The translations under genes were made by a program, and so were the position numbers. From Aminipila sp963524205 (lineage in GTDB: Bacteria; Bacillota; Clostridia; Peptostreptococcales; Anaerovoracaceae), in the NCBI GenBank assembly GCA_963524205.1, contig CAURED010000010.1:60952-124951 (forward strand): a DNA stretch of 64,000 nt, in the 5' to 3' direction. How positions within the stretch are numbered: the stretch's first letter is position 1; each line of letters begins with the position of its first letter. Positions 45,445 through 55,186 of the stretch are shown piece by piece. The notes under the pieces are model-generated. The model was given only the letters and a program-made list of their open reading frames with translations. It was not told the origin of the DNA and did no database searches.

Positions 45445-45473
45445 TTATTACATAACTATTCTGTTCTTGTCAA
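45445..45473 (-). promoter_or_regulatory. Promoter of the trp operon
   Basis: Minus strand: TTGACA (45468-45473), 17-base spacer, TAATAA (45445-45450), just upstream of the T-box leader. Confidence 0.65.
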
Positions 45474-45566
45474 CTGTTTTTTTGTAATCTTTCACAATTT
45501 TTATTGTTATGTACTGTGATTATATACAAAATATATCATTTATTATCATAAGCTCCCTATCAATTA

Positions 45567-46040
45567 TTATTTATATTGCACCCTAAGTTCTATCTGATCA
45601 GGCAATTGGGTTAATTCAGTTTCTGCTACCTTCAATGGATATGTCAGGATCTGAGTTAGCGCCACTCCTGGTTCTGGGTCTGCAAAATTTGCGTAAACAG
45701 CCAGACTTGTTACACCATCTTTTTCCTCTACAACCATCTTATCAATATTTAGGTCAAAACCTGATGTAGGCTTTTCACCTCTTGAGACAAGTACATATAC
45801 CTTGTCATCTACCATACATGCAAGAGCTCTTTCTAAGTCCCTGTATTCTGGTATAACCTGGCCTACGATGTCCTGAGGGATATCATTCTCTCCTAGTACC
45901 TTAAATTCTACTGCCTTATCCCCATTAAAATAATTCATAGCAAATAAGCCCACTGAAACCATTAATATTATAACTATAATTACTATAAAAACTTTTTTCC
46001 CCGGCCTTTTTAGCTTTTTCAAAATCTTATTCTCGCTCAC
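45567..46040 (-). CDS. PrcB-domain membrane-anchored protein
   Basis: 157 residues. A basic N terminus is followed by one membrane helix (about 17-36) and an extracellular domain. VYVLVSRGEKPTSGFDLNID and DPEPGVALTQILTYPLKVAE match the PrcB C-terminal domain (protease complex subunit PrcB), a small fold seen in secreted Gram-positive proteins. Start is GTG at 46040, eight bases after GGGAG. The ribosome site could pair with an upstream CTCCCTT (46103-46109). Confidence 0.7.
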   Translation of the reverse strand: MSENKILKKLKRPGKKVFIVIIVIILMVSVGLFAMNYFNGDKAVEFKVLGENDIPQDIVGQVIPEYRDLERALACMVDDKVYVLVSRGEKPTSGFDLNIDKMVVEEKDGVTSLAVYANFADPEPGVALTQILTYPLKVAETELTQLPDQIELRVQYK

Positions 46041-46145
46041 AATAAAAACTCCCTTCGCCTGTAAATCTTCGTAATCTTCCGATATACAAAAATCTATTCA
46101 CAAAGGGAGACAAATATTCGTTTATTTTTATTTTTGCAATTTTAA

Positions 46146-47072
46146 TTATAGAGATTTAACTGCTGCTATTATATCTGCTGCTGTCATACCATACTTTTCC
46201 TTTAGTTCATCTGGTTTTCCTGATTCCCCAAAAGTATCTTTTTGTCCTACAAATGCCATCTTTACAGGAGCATGCTGAGTAACTACTTCTGCAACTGCTG
46301 AGCCAAGACCGCCAATTACGGAATGTTCTTCAACAGTAACAATTCCCTTAGTCTCTGTGGCAGCCTTAATGATAATTTCCTGATCAATAGGCTTAATTGT
46401 GTGCATGTCAATTACTCTTACATGAATACCGTCTTTTGCAAGGGCATCTGCAGCCATTAAAGCCTCATTTACCATAATACCTGTTGCAATAACAGTATAA
46501 TCTTTACCCTCTCTTATGCAGTTGCCTTTTCCTATCTCAATGGTTGAGTTTTCATCATAAATCATAGGAACTGCTGCCCTGCCAAGTCTGATGTATGCAG
46601 GTCCTTCAAATGCAACAGCCTGCCTTATTAATTCTTTTGCTGAAACAGCATCTCCAGGGTTAATTACAGTCATGCCTGGAATAGTTCTCATAAGAGCTAT
46701 ATCCTCAAATGTCTGATGGCTAGCGCCATCTTCACCTACTGTAATACCTGCGTGAGTAGCACAAATTTTAACATTCGCATGAGGATATCCAATGGAATTT
46801 CTAATAATTTCAAATGCTCTCCCCGCTGCAAACATTGCAAAAGTGCTGGCACATACAATCTTTCCTGACATGGCAAGACCAGTTGCTGCCCCATATAAAT
46901 TTTGTTCTGCAATACCCATATTTAAAAATCTTTCAGGGAAGTTCTTACCAAAATCTGCAGTCATAGTTGATTTTGAAAGGTCTGCATCCATTACTACTAA
47001 ATTATCATATTTCTGTCCAAGCTCTACAAGTACCTGACCATAAGCCTGTCTAGTTGCCATCTTTTCTGCCAT
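46146..47072 (-). CDS. Transketolase, C-terminal subunit
   Basis: About 308 residues. The second half of a split transketolase: pyrimidine-binding and C-terminal domains, with MADPDLSxS-like DADLSKSTMTADF, RFLNMGIAEQNLYG (catalytic Glu) and VTVEEHSVIGGLGSAVAEV. The start at 47072 is the last base of the N-subunit stop (TAATG) with GGAGG nine bases upstream. It forms a heterotetramer with the next subunit for the pentose-phosphate pathway. Confidence 0.93.
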   Translation of the reverse strand: MAEKMATRQAYGQVLVELGQKYDNLVVMDADLSKSTMTADFGKNFPERFLNMGIAEQNLYGAATGLAMSGKIVCASTFAMFAAGRAFEIIRNSIGYPHANVKICATHAGITVGEDGASHQTFEDIALMRTIPGMTVINPGDAVSAKELIRQAVAFEGPAYIRLGRAAVPMIYDENSTIEIGKGNCIREGKDYTVIATGIMVNEALMAADALAKDGIHVRVIDMHTIKPIDQEIIIKAATETKGIVTVEEHSVIGGLGSAVAEVVTQHAPVKMAFVGQKDTFGESGKPDELKEKYGMTAADIIAAVKSL

Positions 47073-47890
47073 TACCATTCACCTCCCAATTCTTCTACTG
47101 CCTTCTTAGCTTCTTCATCACTTGGAGCTTTTCCATGCCATCCTGGATTATCTTCCATAAAAGAAACGCCTTTACCCTTTATAGTTTTTGCAATAATTAC
47201 AGTTGGCTTTCCCTCTGTATTTCTTGCCTTATTTAATGCTTCAACAATCTCATCGAAGTTATGTCCATCAATGTAAAGAACATTCCAGCCAAAACTTCTA
47301 AATTTCTCATCTACAGGAGAAACTGTCATTACATCTTCATTTTTACCATCAATCTGAAGTCCATTCCAGTCTAAGAAAGCCGTTAAGTTGTCAAGTCCAT
47401 AATGTGCTGCTGACATTGCTGCTTCCCAAACGATTCCCTCCTGGATTTCTCCATCTCCAAGAAGTACATAAATTCTTCCCTCATTATTATCCATTATGTT
47501 TGCAAGTGCCATACCTACTGAAACAGAAAATCCCTGTCCTAATGAGCCCGTTGACATTTCAATTCCAGGAACTTTCTTCATATCAGGATGTCCCTGTAGC
47601 TTTGAGCCCATTTTGCGAAGTGTCAGTAACTCCTCTTTAGGGAAAAATCCCTTTTCAGCCAAAGCTGCATACTGAACAGGAGCTGCATGGCCCTTTGAAA
47701 GAATAAATTTATCTCTGGTTAACATCTTTGGATTCTTCGAATCTATGTTCATTTCACGAAAATATAATGCAGTAACAATATCTGCCGCGGAGAGCGAACC
47801 ACCTGGATGGCCTGACCCTGCTGCATGAATAGATCTAATTATATCAATTCTAATGTTCTGAGCGATTTCTTTTAATTCTGGATATTTCAT
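47072..47890 (-). CDS. Transketolase, N-terminal subunit
   Basis: 272 residues. It carries the thiamine-diphosphate domain: GHPGGSLSAADIVTALYF near 27-44, then GDGEIQEGIVWEAAMSAAHYGLDNL with the GDG...N motif near 145-170. It converts sugar phosphates together with its partner. AAGGAGG ribosome site. Split form is common in clostridia and archaea. Confidence 0.93.
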   Translation of the reverse strand: MKYPELKEIAQNIRIDIIRSIHAAGSGHPGGSLSAADIVTALYFREMNIDSKNPKMLTRDKFILSKGHAAPVQYAALAEKGFFPKEELLTLRKMGSKLQGHPDMKKVPGIEMSTGSLGQGFSVSVGMALANIMDNNEGRIYVLLGDGEIQEGIVWEAAMSAAHYGLDNLTAFLDWNGLQIDGKNEDVMTVSPVDEKFRSFGWNVLYIDGHNFDEIVEALNKARNTEGKPTVIIAKTIKGKGVSFMEDNPGWHGKAPSDEEAKKAVEELGGEW

Positions 47891-47912
47891 ATTACTCGCC
47901 TCCTTATTGCGA

Positions 47913-48668
47913 TTATTTCTTACCTTTTGCTATGACCTTAACCATGAATAATGGTAGTTGTGCCATTCTTTTATATCTACTAGGTTCCTGTATAAACCTG
48001 TAAAGCCATTCTAAACCATGTTCCTGATAAAACTGAGGGGCACGTTTTACTGTCCCTGCCCATACATCAAGACTACCACCTACGCCAATTCCTGCGCGAA
48101 TATTAATAAATTCATTCCTATGCTCATAAATAAACTTTTCCTGTTTAGGTGCACCAAGAGCAGCACATAAGAATTCTGCTCCAGATTCATTAATTTCTTT
48201 AACTAAATCAGCTTCCTCATTTTTTTTAAAATACCCATCATGAGTACCCGCAATCTTAAGATTAGGATATTTAATAAGCATATTTTCTCCTGCCAGCTCT
48301 GCAACTGATGGTCTTTCTTCATTGGCAGGTTTGCTTCCAAGTAAATATATAGATTTTCCAGTATTATCCAGATATTCTAAGATACTACTTAAAAAATCAA
48401 CCCCCGTAACTCTTTCGTTTAGTGGTAATCCAACTATTTTAGATGCATACACAAGCCCTATTCCATCAGGTATAATAAGACCCGCCTCTTCTATGAGCAT
48501 TTTTAGTTCTTGATCCTTGGTTGCATTCATTATTATTTCAGAGTTGGGCGTTACAATTAAATCACAACCTGGCTTGTCCATAAGCCCTTTAAATATTTCC
48601 ATAGCTTGTTGATTATTAACCATATCAACAGGTACATCTAAAATTCTTATTCGCTTGCTATCTTCCAT
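47913..48668 (-). CDS. WecB/TagA/CpsF family glycosyltransferase
   Basis: 251 residues. It likely adds an N-acetylmannosamine to a lipid-linked sugar in wall polymer synthesis. VTPNSEIIM near 41-49, GIGLVYASKI near 71-80, RVTGVDF and the FLCAALGAPKQEKFIY motif are characteristic, with a C-terminal ERAPxFYxxxGLEWLYR-like segment. It starts at the csaB stop (TAATG). Confidence 0.9.
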   Translation of the reverse strand: MEDSKRIRILDVPVDMVNNQQAMEIFKGLMDKPGCDLIVTPNSEIIMNATKDQELKMLIEEAGLIIPDGIGLVYASKIVGLPLNERVTGVDFLSSILEYLDNTGKSIYLLGSKPANEERPSVAELAGENMLIKYPNLKIAGTHDGYFKKNEEADLVKEINESGAEFLCAALGAPKQEKFIYEHRNEFINIRAGIGVGGSLDVWAGTVKRAPQFYQEHGLEWLYRFIQEPSRYKRMAQLPLFMVKVIAKGKK

Positions 48669-49765
48669 TATTTCTCCATTATCTTTTTAATCATTTCTTC
48701 ATTTGTATCAAGTGCCTTTGTTAAATTTATAAGTTTTTCCTGCACTCTATTTTTAAGCACTTCTTTATGCTGCATAATTTTATTAAATTCATCTATAAAA
48801 TCCTGATTATTAAAATCATAAATAGAGCACATTGCTTTCATTCCTATTGACTTCATAAATGAATTTATTTTAGGATCATATGAAATCCCAATCATAGGGA
48901 CATTCATGATCGCTGAATGGATTAACGCATGTAATCTGACTCCCACAAGTAAATCCATATTTCCTATTATACTAAGCATTTCATTGGTCAAATATTTATG
49001 TTTAATAGAATAAACCTTATCACCCAAGCGATTTTCTATTTCTTCTATAACACTTACATCTTCTGAGAAATGAAAAGGAATCAAAACAATTTGAGCATTT
49101 TGCTCTTGTATAAGCCTTTCCATGGCTATACAAAGCTCATCAACAAATTCACTATTAAGTTTACGTTCTCTTATGGCAAACCCAACTGTTAACTGTTCTT
49201 TATTTATTTTGATACCTTCTTTACGAAGTATTTCTTCTCCTATTATAAGCGGTGCACGCTTTATCCTAAGCACAGGATCAGCTGTAACTACTACTTTATC
49301 AGCATCTACACCGATTTCTGCCAGAAACTCTTTGGATGCCTCGTCTCTTACAACAATCCCACTAACCTTTGATAAGGTTCTAGCCGTTAGTGTCCTGTTT
49401 AAAGTAGAATTTATAGGGCCAATTCCCTGACTATATATAAATATTTTTTTTCTAAATAATTGAGCCATCCACATTATAATGAGGTAATATAAAATGCTTT
49501 TCTTACTTGTAACATCTTGTAAAAGACTTCCTCCACCACTAATAAGTAAATCAGACTTTCTGACAGCAGAAACAATGCTTTTTATTGATTTTCTGTTTAC
49601 TGATTTTACACCGTATTTTTCAGCTGTAGATACAGGGTCTTGTGACAATACTGTGATTTCAATATTCTCAAGTCTGTCTTGCAAGTTGTCAACAACTGCT
49701 CGCAAGATGGATTCATCACCTATATTATTGAATCCATAATACCCTGAAATTAAAACCTTATACAT
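48668..49765 (-). CDS. csaB: Polysaccharide pyruvyl transferase CsaB
   Basis: 365 residues. It transfers a ketal pyruvate from PEP to secondary wall polymer, giving the anchor for SLH domains. The YGFNNIGDESILRAVVDNL start and late GVRLHALIHSAIMNVPMIGISYDPK are family signatures. Its start overlaps the DUF5693 stop (TAATG), and it overlaps tagA-like at the other end, so the three genes are translated as a unit. Confidence 0.92.
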   Translation of the reverse strand: MYKVLISGYYGFNNIGDESILRAVVDNLQDRLENIEITVLSQDPVSTAEKYGVKSVNRKSIKSIVSAVRKSDLLISGGGSLLQDVTSKKSILYYLIIMWMAQLFRKKIFIYSQGIGPINSTLNRTLTARTLSKVSGIVVRDEASKEFLAEIGVDADKVVVTADPVLRIKRAPLIIGEEILRKEGIKINKEQLTVGFAIRERKLNSEFVDELCIAMERLIQEQNAQIVLIPFHFSEDVSVIEEIENRLGDKVYSIKHKYLTNEMLSIIGNMDLLVGVRLHALIHSAIMNVPMIGISYDPKINSFMKSIGMKAMCSIYDFNNQDFIDEFNKIMQHKEVLKNRVQEKLINLTKALDTNEEMIKKIMEK

Positions 49766-51969
49766 TAATTACCTGCCTCTTCCTGTTTAGCATAGCTTTC
49801 TAAAAATGGTCCTACCCATCTTACATATATCTTATGGGCAATGTCAAATACAAAAATTCCAACAATACCCACAATTATACCAAAGAATAAGGAGTATCCT
49901 GTCCTAATAAATCCTAGATATAGTGGAGTTCTAATGTGCATGAAAGTATTATTTACTGAAGTCATGCCAATAACTCCGCATAATCCAAATATAATAGGCC
50001 ATAATTTAAATCTTCTAACCGACGTATATACCATTAGCATAATAGCTGGGAATGCAAACAAGAATTCCTTGTTTCTAGGTCTTGCAATTAAAATATCCTC
50101 TAAATAATTTCTAAACAGCATTTCTATGCTTGAAACCTCAACTGCTGAATCATGACCAGTTCTCGCGATGTAATAATAACCGACTCCACCAATAAGGCCA
50201 CCTAAAATAATCATCCAAATCTTAATGGAAGTATTCATCATATCCTTTAAATCATGAAACTCTAATACACCTGGAACTTTCTTTTTTTCACCAAATCCAA
50301 AATAAGTAAGATATACAATAGCAAAATAGGCTATTGGAAGTAGCTGTGCCACCTTAACTCCTCTGAAAATGTCAATCTCAAGCATATAAGTAGTTGATGA
50401 TATTGGTGATGCAGTCATCATCCCACCCATTAAAGAAACCAGAACACACGCTACCAATGTCAAAGCTGACAATATGATTAATTTAATTAAAGGCGTATCT
50501 GGATTCAAAGTATCTCTGAATTCTTTACTCGTTCTTGTAAACAAAGTTATTGCTAAACAAGCAAATATTACTGCAGAGGAAAAACTCAATAAGAGTTCAA
50601 AGCTGTTCGGTATCACGTAGGAAGCTCCTAATGCTCCCATTGCTCCTAATCCAAACAAAATATACTTAGCCCTTTTCTTTAGGGGCAAGAATAAACTAAG
50701 CAAAAGAACTGCTGCTGCTACACAGCCAAATGACATGAAAAGCTTTAATATATAACTTACTTCATGATATCTCATAACTGTAGCAGATCCATAGGTAAAA
50801 TTATGTTCAGCTAATCTCTTATCAAGATTTGTAAACATATTCTTATATACATCCATATCTGTGATATAAGTAAATAAATCCTGATTTTCTTTTATAGGTT
50901 TAAAATAAATGACTCTGATATTTCTTTCTGTAATAGCCCTGAATAAAGTATTTTCAATTTCTTCTGCACCTTCATATCCATAGAACTGATATCTATACTG
51001 AATATAATTCCAAACAGAGAAAACCCTTACTGCATTATAATCTGTATCTTTTGCAATTTCTTCAACGCCTTTTTGAAGAATATTCTGAAGCTGAGTCGTA
51101 TTTTCAATTAGGCCTATAGTTATATTATTATCCTTTATGTACTTTTCAGCCAGCTTAATGCCATCATCATATCCTATAATGCCTTCTCCGCCTGCAATAA
51201 GATATTCAGGTGTAATTCCATATCTTTTATAACTTGCTATAACAGCTTTAGCATACTTTTCTCCATTATAACCACCATAGCATAAAGTTCTTGGTATAAT
51301 CTCAAGCCCAAGAGACTGCACTTTCTCAACCTTTTCAGGTAAAAGACCTAAACTGATATACATAATCTTAGAACCAACGATATCAGTTCTTTCAATAAAG
51401 CCGCCCTTTTGAGAATTGGCTAATTTATATGGCTGGGAATACAAAGCTGTTTTCGAATCCCCATCAATGACCACATAGGCAGAATCACCAAAATCCATAG
51501 CAAAGTATTTGTCTTTTTCAAATCTGTCTTTTACCGCATTTAAAACAAAATCTGCTGCTTCACGGGAACTCATTTCAACAAGTACATCATATGAATCGTA
51601 ACCGTGCTCTGTAAGAGCCTGAATAAATTCTACAGGATATTCCTGCTTCCAATCAGATTGTTTCATGACTTCATCCATGGTTGTACCACTTACTTCCATG
51701 TCGGTATCTTCCATTAAAGTCATTATACTTTCTTCCGAAAGCCCTATCTTAGTAATTTTCAGCTCGTCCCTAAACTGCTTTAGCCAATATGTAACGTCCT
51801 TATGGGACTGTTCCGCCATTAAATCAAGTTCATTGTAATCCGCCACTATATCATAAGTTTTGTTATTTCTCTCAATATTAATTCTATTTCCAATAGAAAT
51901 TCCTGAAACAAGTATACAAACACAAATTACAATAATTAAAAATTTGTTTTCTTTAAAAAATGCCCTCAT
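49765..51969 (-). CDS. DUF5693-like multi-pass membrane protein
   Basis: 734 residues. N-terminal anchor (about 9-27), a large extracellular domain (about 28-400, including EQSHKDVTYWLKQFRDELK and a triose-phosphate-barrel-like PEYLIAGGEGIIGYDDG part), then about ten to eleven transmembrane helices (about 405-725). The family is often found with csaB and tagA in Firmicutes; the function is unknown, possibly polymer handling. AAGGAG ribosome site. Confidence 0.75.
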   Translation of the reverse strand: MRAFFKENKFLIIVICVCILVSGISIGNRINIERNNKTYDIVADYNELDLMAEQSHKDVTYWLKQFRDELKITKIGLSEESIMTLMEDTDMEVSGTTMDEVMKQSDWKQEYPVEFIQALTEHGYDSYDVLVEMSSREAADFVLNAVKDRFEKDKYFAMDFGDSAYVVIDGDSKTALYSQPYKLANSQKGGFIERTDIVGSKIMYISLGLLPEKVEKVQSLGLEIIPRTLCYGGYNGEKYAKAVIASYKRYGITPEYLIAGGEGIIGYDDGIKLAEKYIKDNNITIGLIENTTQLQNILQKGVEEIAKDTDYNAVRVFSVWNYIQYRYQFYGYEGAEEIENTLFRAITERNIRVIYFKPIKENQDLFTYITDMDVYKNMFTNLDKRLAEHNFTYGSATVMRYHEVSYILKLFMSFGCVAAAVLLLSLFLPLKKRAKYILFGLGAMGALGASYVIPNSFELLLSFSSAVIFACLAITLFTRTSKEFRDTLNPDTPLIKLIILSALTLVACVLVSLMGGMMTASPISSTTYMLEIDIFRGVKVAQLLPIAYFAIVYLTYFGFGEKKKVPGVLEFHDLKDMMNTSIKIWMIILGGLIGGVGYYYIARTGHDSAVEVSSIEMLFRNYLEDILIARPRNKEFLFAFPAIMLMVYTSVRRFKLWPIIFGLCGVIGMTSVNNTFMHIRTPLYLGFIRTGYSLFFGIIVGIVGIFVFDIAHKIYVRWVGPFLESYAKQEEAGN

Positions 51970-51997
51970 AAATATGTAACTCCTTATTCTTCAAATG

Positions 51998-52396
51998 CTA
52001 CTGAACAGTATATGTACCTCTTACCATCACCCATATGTCTGTAACCGCTGTTATTCCTCTGCCATCGTTTCTTGGAACCAGCAGCAGGTGGTTTGTTACC
52101 ACCTGGCTGCCAGTCATTAAATCAGTTCCAATAGTAAGATCAGAAACTCCATTTGCGCCATTGTCAATAGCTGTAGCTTCGCCACTTCGCAAAATTATTT
52201 CGGATCCTTCTCCACCGATTAGCTTTTGTCCTGCCGTAAGACTTATAGGTGAGTATGAAGTTCTGCTATCTACATAACTTTTAGTAACAACTGGATCTGA
52301 TTCAGATCCAGGCTGATTTGTTGCAGCCATAGCAAATGAAATGCCAAGTACCATTACAAGTATCGTTACTATAGAAATTATTACGCTTTTCTTCAT
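51998..52396 (-). CDS. Small secreted protein preceding the csaB block
   Basis: 132 residues. Signal peptide 1-24 (AMA cleavage), then a compact, mostly beta protein: VTKSYVDSRTSYSPISLTAG, GSEIILRSGEATAIDNGANG and LLLVPRNDGRGI. I recognise it as a type that often precedes DUF5693/csaB genes in clostridia, without a known function. GGGAGG ribosome site. Confidence 0.65.
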   Translation of the reverse strand: MKKSVIISIVTILVMVLGISFAMAATNQPGSESDPVVTKSYVDSRTSYSPISLTAGQKLIGGEGSEIILRSGEATAIDNGANGVSDLTIGTDLMTGSQVVTNHLLLVPRNDGRGITAVTDIWVMVRGTYTVQ

Positions 52397-52457
52397 ATCT
52401 TCCTCCCATTTCCCTTTTGGTACTCATTTTGAGTACTGATTCTATATATGATTACAC

Positions 52458-52817
52458 CTAACTCATACTGTTGGGTGCAATTCCTAAACTAACGGTCAAT
52501 GCCTCATTCACATTTGGAAGAAGCTCTTCATCAATGGCTCCAATTCTTTCTTTTAACCTTTTTTTATCTATTGTTCTAAGTTGTTCTAGGAGAACCACAG
52601 ATTTCTTGCTTAATCCATTATCTTTAGCATCTATCTCAACATGCGTAGGCAGCTTTGCTTTATTTAACTGTGAAGTAACAGCTGCTACTATAATAGTAGG
52701 GCTATATTTATTGCCTACATCGTTTTGCACTACAAGAACGGGTCTTATACCCCCCTGTTCAGAGCCTATGACCGGACTTAAGTCTGCGAAGTAAATGTCG
52801 CCTTTTTTAACTAACAA
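52458..52817 (-). CDS. ndoA: MazF/NdoA (PemK-like) mRNA interferase
   Basis: About 119 residues. Endoribonuclease toxin. VKKGDIYFADLSPVIGSEQGG followed by RPVLVVQND is the family signature; the conserved Arg and Thr (IIVAAVTSQ) are catalytic. TTG at 52817 is the preferred start, ten bases after GGAG; a GTG at 52826 is too close. No mazE-type gene is adjacent (upstream gap 131 bases, then nnrD), so it is an orphan in this window. Confidence 0.92.
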   Translation of the reverse strand: MLVKKGDIYFADLSPVIGSEQGGIRPVLVVQNDVGNKYSPTIIVAAVTSQLNKAKLPTHVEIDAKDNGLSKKSVVLLEQLRTIDKKRLKERIGAIDEELLPNVNEALTVSLGIAPNSMS

Positions 52818-52860
52818 GTCACTCACTCTCCAATTTTCAGTTAATCTCTCTCATAATAGT

Positions 52861-52944
52861 AATCTAACCCAATTTGTAAACAAATTGTTGGCAGGTTAGA
52901 TACTAAAAAATCATAAATCTTTAATTTATTGATTTTTATCTTAT
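52861..52944. repeat. Hairpin repeat, copy A (before mazF)
   Basis: TCTAACC and GGTTAGA outer arms with inner CAATTTG/CAAATTG (14 pairs, six-base bulge), followed by AAAAATC and GATTTTT flanking arms. Related to two copies near 56.6 kb. Confidence 0.7.
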
Positions 52945-52947
52945 GTT

Positions 52948-53796
52948 TTATCCCAATATTTTTTTTATAGCTAAAGCTGTCATTTCTGCAATATCGCCAG
53001 CTATTAGGCCATATTCACCGAAGCGTTGTGCCCCTAAATCACCTGCTAAACCATGCAGGTATACACCCGCTTTAGCTGCATCCTCAGGTAAGAGCCCCTG
53101 ACCAGAAAGTGATGTTATGATTCCTGTAAGGACATCACCTGCACCACCTGTAGCCATACCAGGATTACCTGTAGTATTAGTATATGAATTTCCCTCTGGC
53201 GTTGCCACAATAGTACCTTCCCCTTTTAGCACTACTATAGCATTTGTTTTTTCTACCAAACGTCTTGATAACTCTTGCCTGTCCATGGTCTTTGCGTTAG
53301 TAATATCAATAGAAAGTAATCTTGCAGCCTCTCCAATATGAGGAGTAATAATTACTTTGCATAAAGAATTTTTTAATTCTTCCTGCATATTATTTTTTGC
53401 AATTTGGTTCAAAGCATCTGCATCAAGAACAAAAGTCCCTTCATATTCTTGTAATATTTTCCTTATTAAGTCTGCATCTTCTAATTCCTCCCCTAATCCC
53501 GGACCAGCTGAAATAGAATCATATTTCGTCTTGTCCAAATCAAGAGACCTTCTAGAAACACAGGTTGCTTCAGGCACCCCTACCTGAATTATTGGAAAAA
53601 GTTCCTCTAATGTGGCTATTCGTACAAGACCAGCACCGCTTCGCAGTGCCCCTCTTCCGCACAGAACAGCAGCACCTGCCATTCCTAAGGACCCTGCAAT
53701 CAAGAGAATTCTTCCACAATCACCTTTATGTATGTTTCTTTTTCGTCTCTTAATTACAGTATTTACATATTTTAAAGTAATTAAACCATCTTTCAT
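52948..53796 (-). CDS. nnrD: ADP-dependent NAD(P)H-hydrate dehydratase
   Basis: 282 residues. It repairs damaged NADHX/NADPHX using ADP. The C-terminal YjeF domain only: HKGDCGRILLIAGSLGMAGA near 23-42, ITPHIGEAARLL and the NPGMATGGAGDVLTGII motif (catalytic Asp) near 213-229. No epimerase domain. It follows mgtE by 13 bases. Ribosome site poor, so coupled translation is likely. Confidence 0.93.
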   Translation of the reverse strand: MKDGLITLKYVNTVIKRRKRNIHKGDCGRILLIAGSLGMAGAAVLCGRGALRSGAGLVRIATLEELFPIIQVGVPEATCVSRRSLDLDKTKYDSISAGPGLGEELEDADLIRKILQEYEGTFVLDADALNQIAKNNMQEELKNSLCKVIITPHIGEAARLLSIDITNAKTMDRQELSRRLVEKTNAIVVLKGEGTIVATPEGNSYTNTTGNPGMATGGAGDVLTGIITSLSGQGLLPEDAAKAGVYLHGLAGDLGAQRFGEYGLIAGDIAEMTALAIKKILG

Positions 53797-53809
53797 AAAA
53801 AAACCTATA

Positions 53810-55186
53810 TTAAATTCCTAATATTACTGATGCCATCAAGAAATAGGTAACAACAGAAATCATATCTGTAAGTGACGCAATCATAGGAGATGCCATTAAC
53901 GCAGGGTCAATGCCTACTCTCTTTGCTAACATAGGCAACATACTGCCTATCACCTTTGCTGCTATTACAATAACAAGCATAGAACCACACACTGTCAGTG
54001 CAATAGCAGGTCCTTGCCCATCCAGCCAACAGATCCTGACAAAGTTTAAAGAACTTAAAATTAATCCTACTACAGTACTAACTCTTACTTCCTTCCACAT
54101 TACTTTGCCGAAATCAGAAAGGCTGATTTCATCCACTGACATACCACGTATTATAAGTGTAGCCGACTGTGAGCCAGAATTACCTCCTGTTCCCATAAGC
54201 ATCGGCAGATACGCAACTAAGCATATAACCTTTGATAGTACATCTTCAAAGTTAGCTATAATTCCTCCTGTTATAACGTAAGAACACATTAAAAGAAAAA
54301 GCCAGGGAATTCTGTTTTTCACATGATGAAAAACGCTCATATCTAGATATTCCTTATCCGAGCTATCAATAACTCCCGCCATTCTTTCAAAGTCTTCCGT
54401 GGTTTCTGCTTCAATTACATCTAAGATGTCGTCTACGGTGATAATGCCCACAAGTCTGTTTTCTTTATCAACTACTGGAACTGCAAGGAAACCATACTTT
54501 TTAAATATTTCTGATACCTCTTCTTGGTCATCATAAACGTTTACACTGACAAAATCAGTATGCATAAACTCAGAGATATGCAGATTATCATCTGCAATAA
54601 CCAAAGTTCTAAGGGAAACAATCCCTAAAAGAGTTCTTCCACTATCCTTTACGTAACAAGTATAGACAGTTTCACTGTCCATACCTTCTTTTTTTATATA
54701 TGCTAATGCTTCTGCAACATTCATATCCTTCTGTAAACTTATATAATCAGGCGTCATTAAGCTTCCTGCACAAGTATCTGGATAATTTAAAAATGTATTA
54801 ATTAGTTTTCTTTCATCTTTTGGTGTTTTTTCAAGTATTTTGTCCACTACATTTGCTGGCAGTTCTTCTAAAACGTCAATCATATCATCAAAAGCAAGTT
54901 CTTCCATTATAAAGTGCATTTCTTTATCCGTTATAACATTTATAATAGCAACCTGATCTTCAATCGGCAAATATGAAAACACTTCCACTGATACGTTTTT
55001 AGGTAGAGTTCTAAACACAATTACGGACTTTTCTACATCAAGTTCTCCCATTATGTCCTCTAGTATTTCAGCAATATCCACTGCATTATTTTCAAGTAAA
55101 AGATTTCTTACCTTTCCATACCTTTTGTTCTGTAGTAATTCTAGAATTTCTGCTAGAGTTTCGTTTAATGTCTTTTCCTGTTCCAT
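53810..55186 (-). CDS. mgtE: Magnesium transporter MgtE
   Basis: 458 residues. N-terminal alpha-helical domain (about 5-130), two CBS domains (about 140-265) that sense Mg, and five transmembrane helices (about 290-458) with GTGGNSGSQSATLIIRG (pore-region motif). Uptake channel for Mg2+. AAGGAGG ribosome site. A structured leader (55187-55431) may regulate it. Confidence 0.94.
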   Translation of the reverse strand: MEQEKTLNETLAEILELLQNKRYGKVRNLLLENNAVDIAEILEDIMGELDVEKSVIVFRTLPKNVSVEVFSYLPIEDQVAIINVITDKEMHFIMEELAFDDMIDVLEELPANVVDKILEKTPKDERKLINTFLNYPDTCAGSLMTPDYISLQKDMNVAEALAYIKKEGMDSETVYTCYVKDSGRTLLGIVSLRTLVIADDNLHISEFMHTDFVSVNVYDDQEEVSEIFKKYGFLAVPVVDKENRLVGIITVDDILDVIEAETTEDFERMAGVIDSSDKEYLDMSVFHHVKNRIPWLFLLMCSYVITGGIIANFEDVLSKVICLVAYLPMLMGTGGNSGSQSATLIIRGMSVDEISLSDFGKVMWKEVRVSTVVGLILSSLNFVRICWLDGQGPAIALTVCGSMLVIVIAAKVIGSMLPMLAKRVGIDPALMASPMIASLTDMISVVTYFLMASVILGI

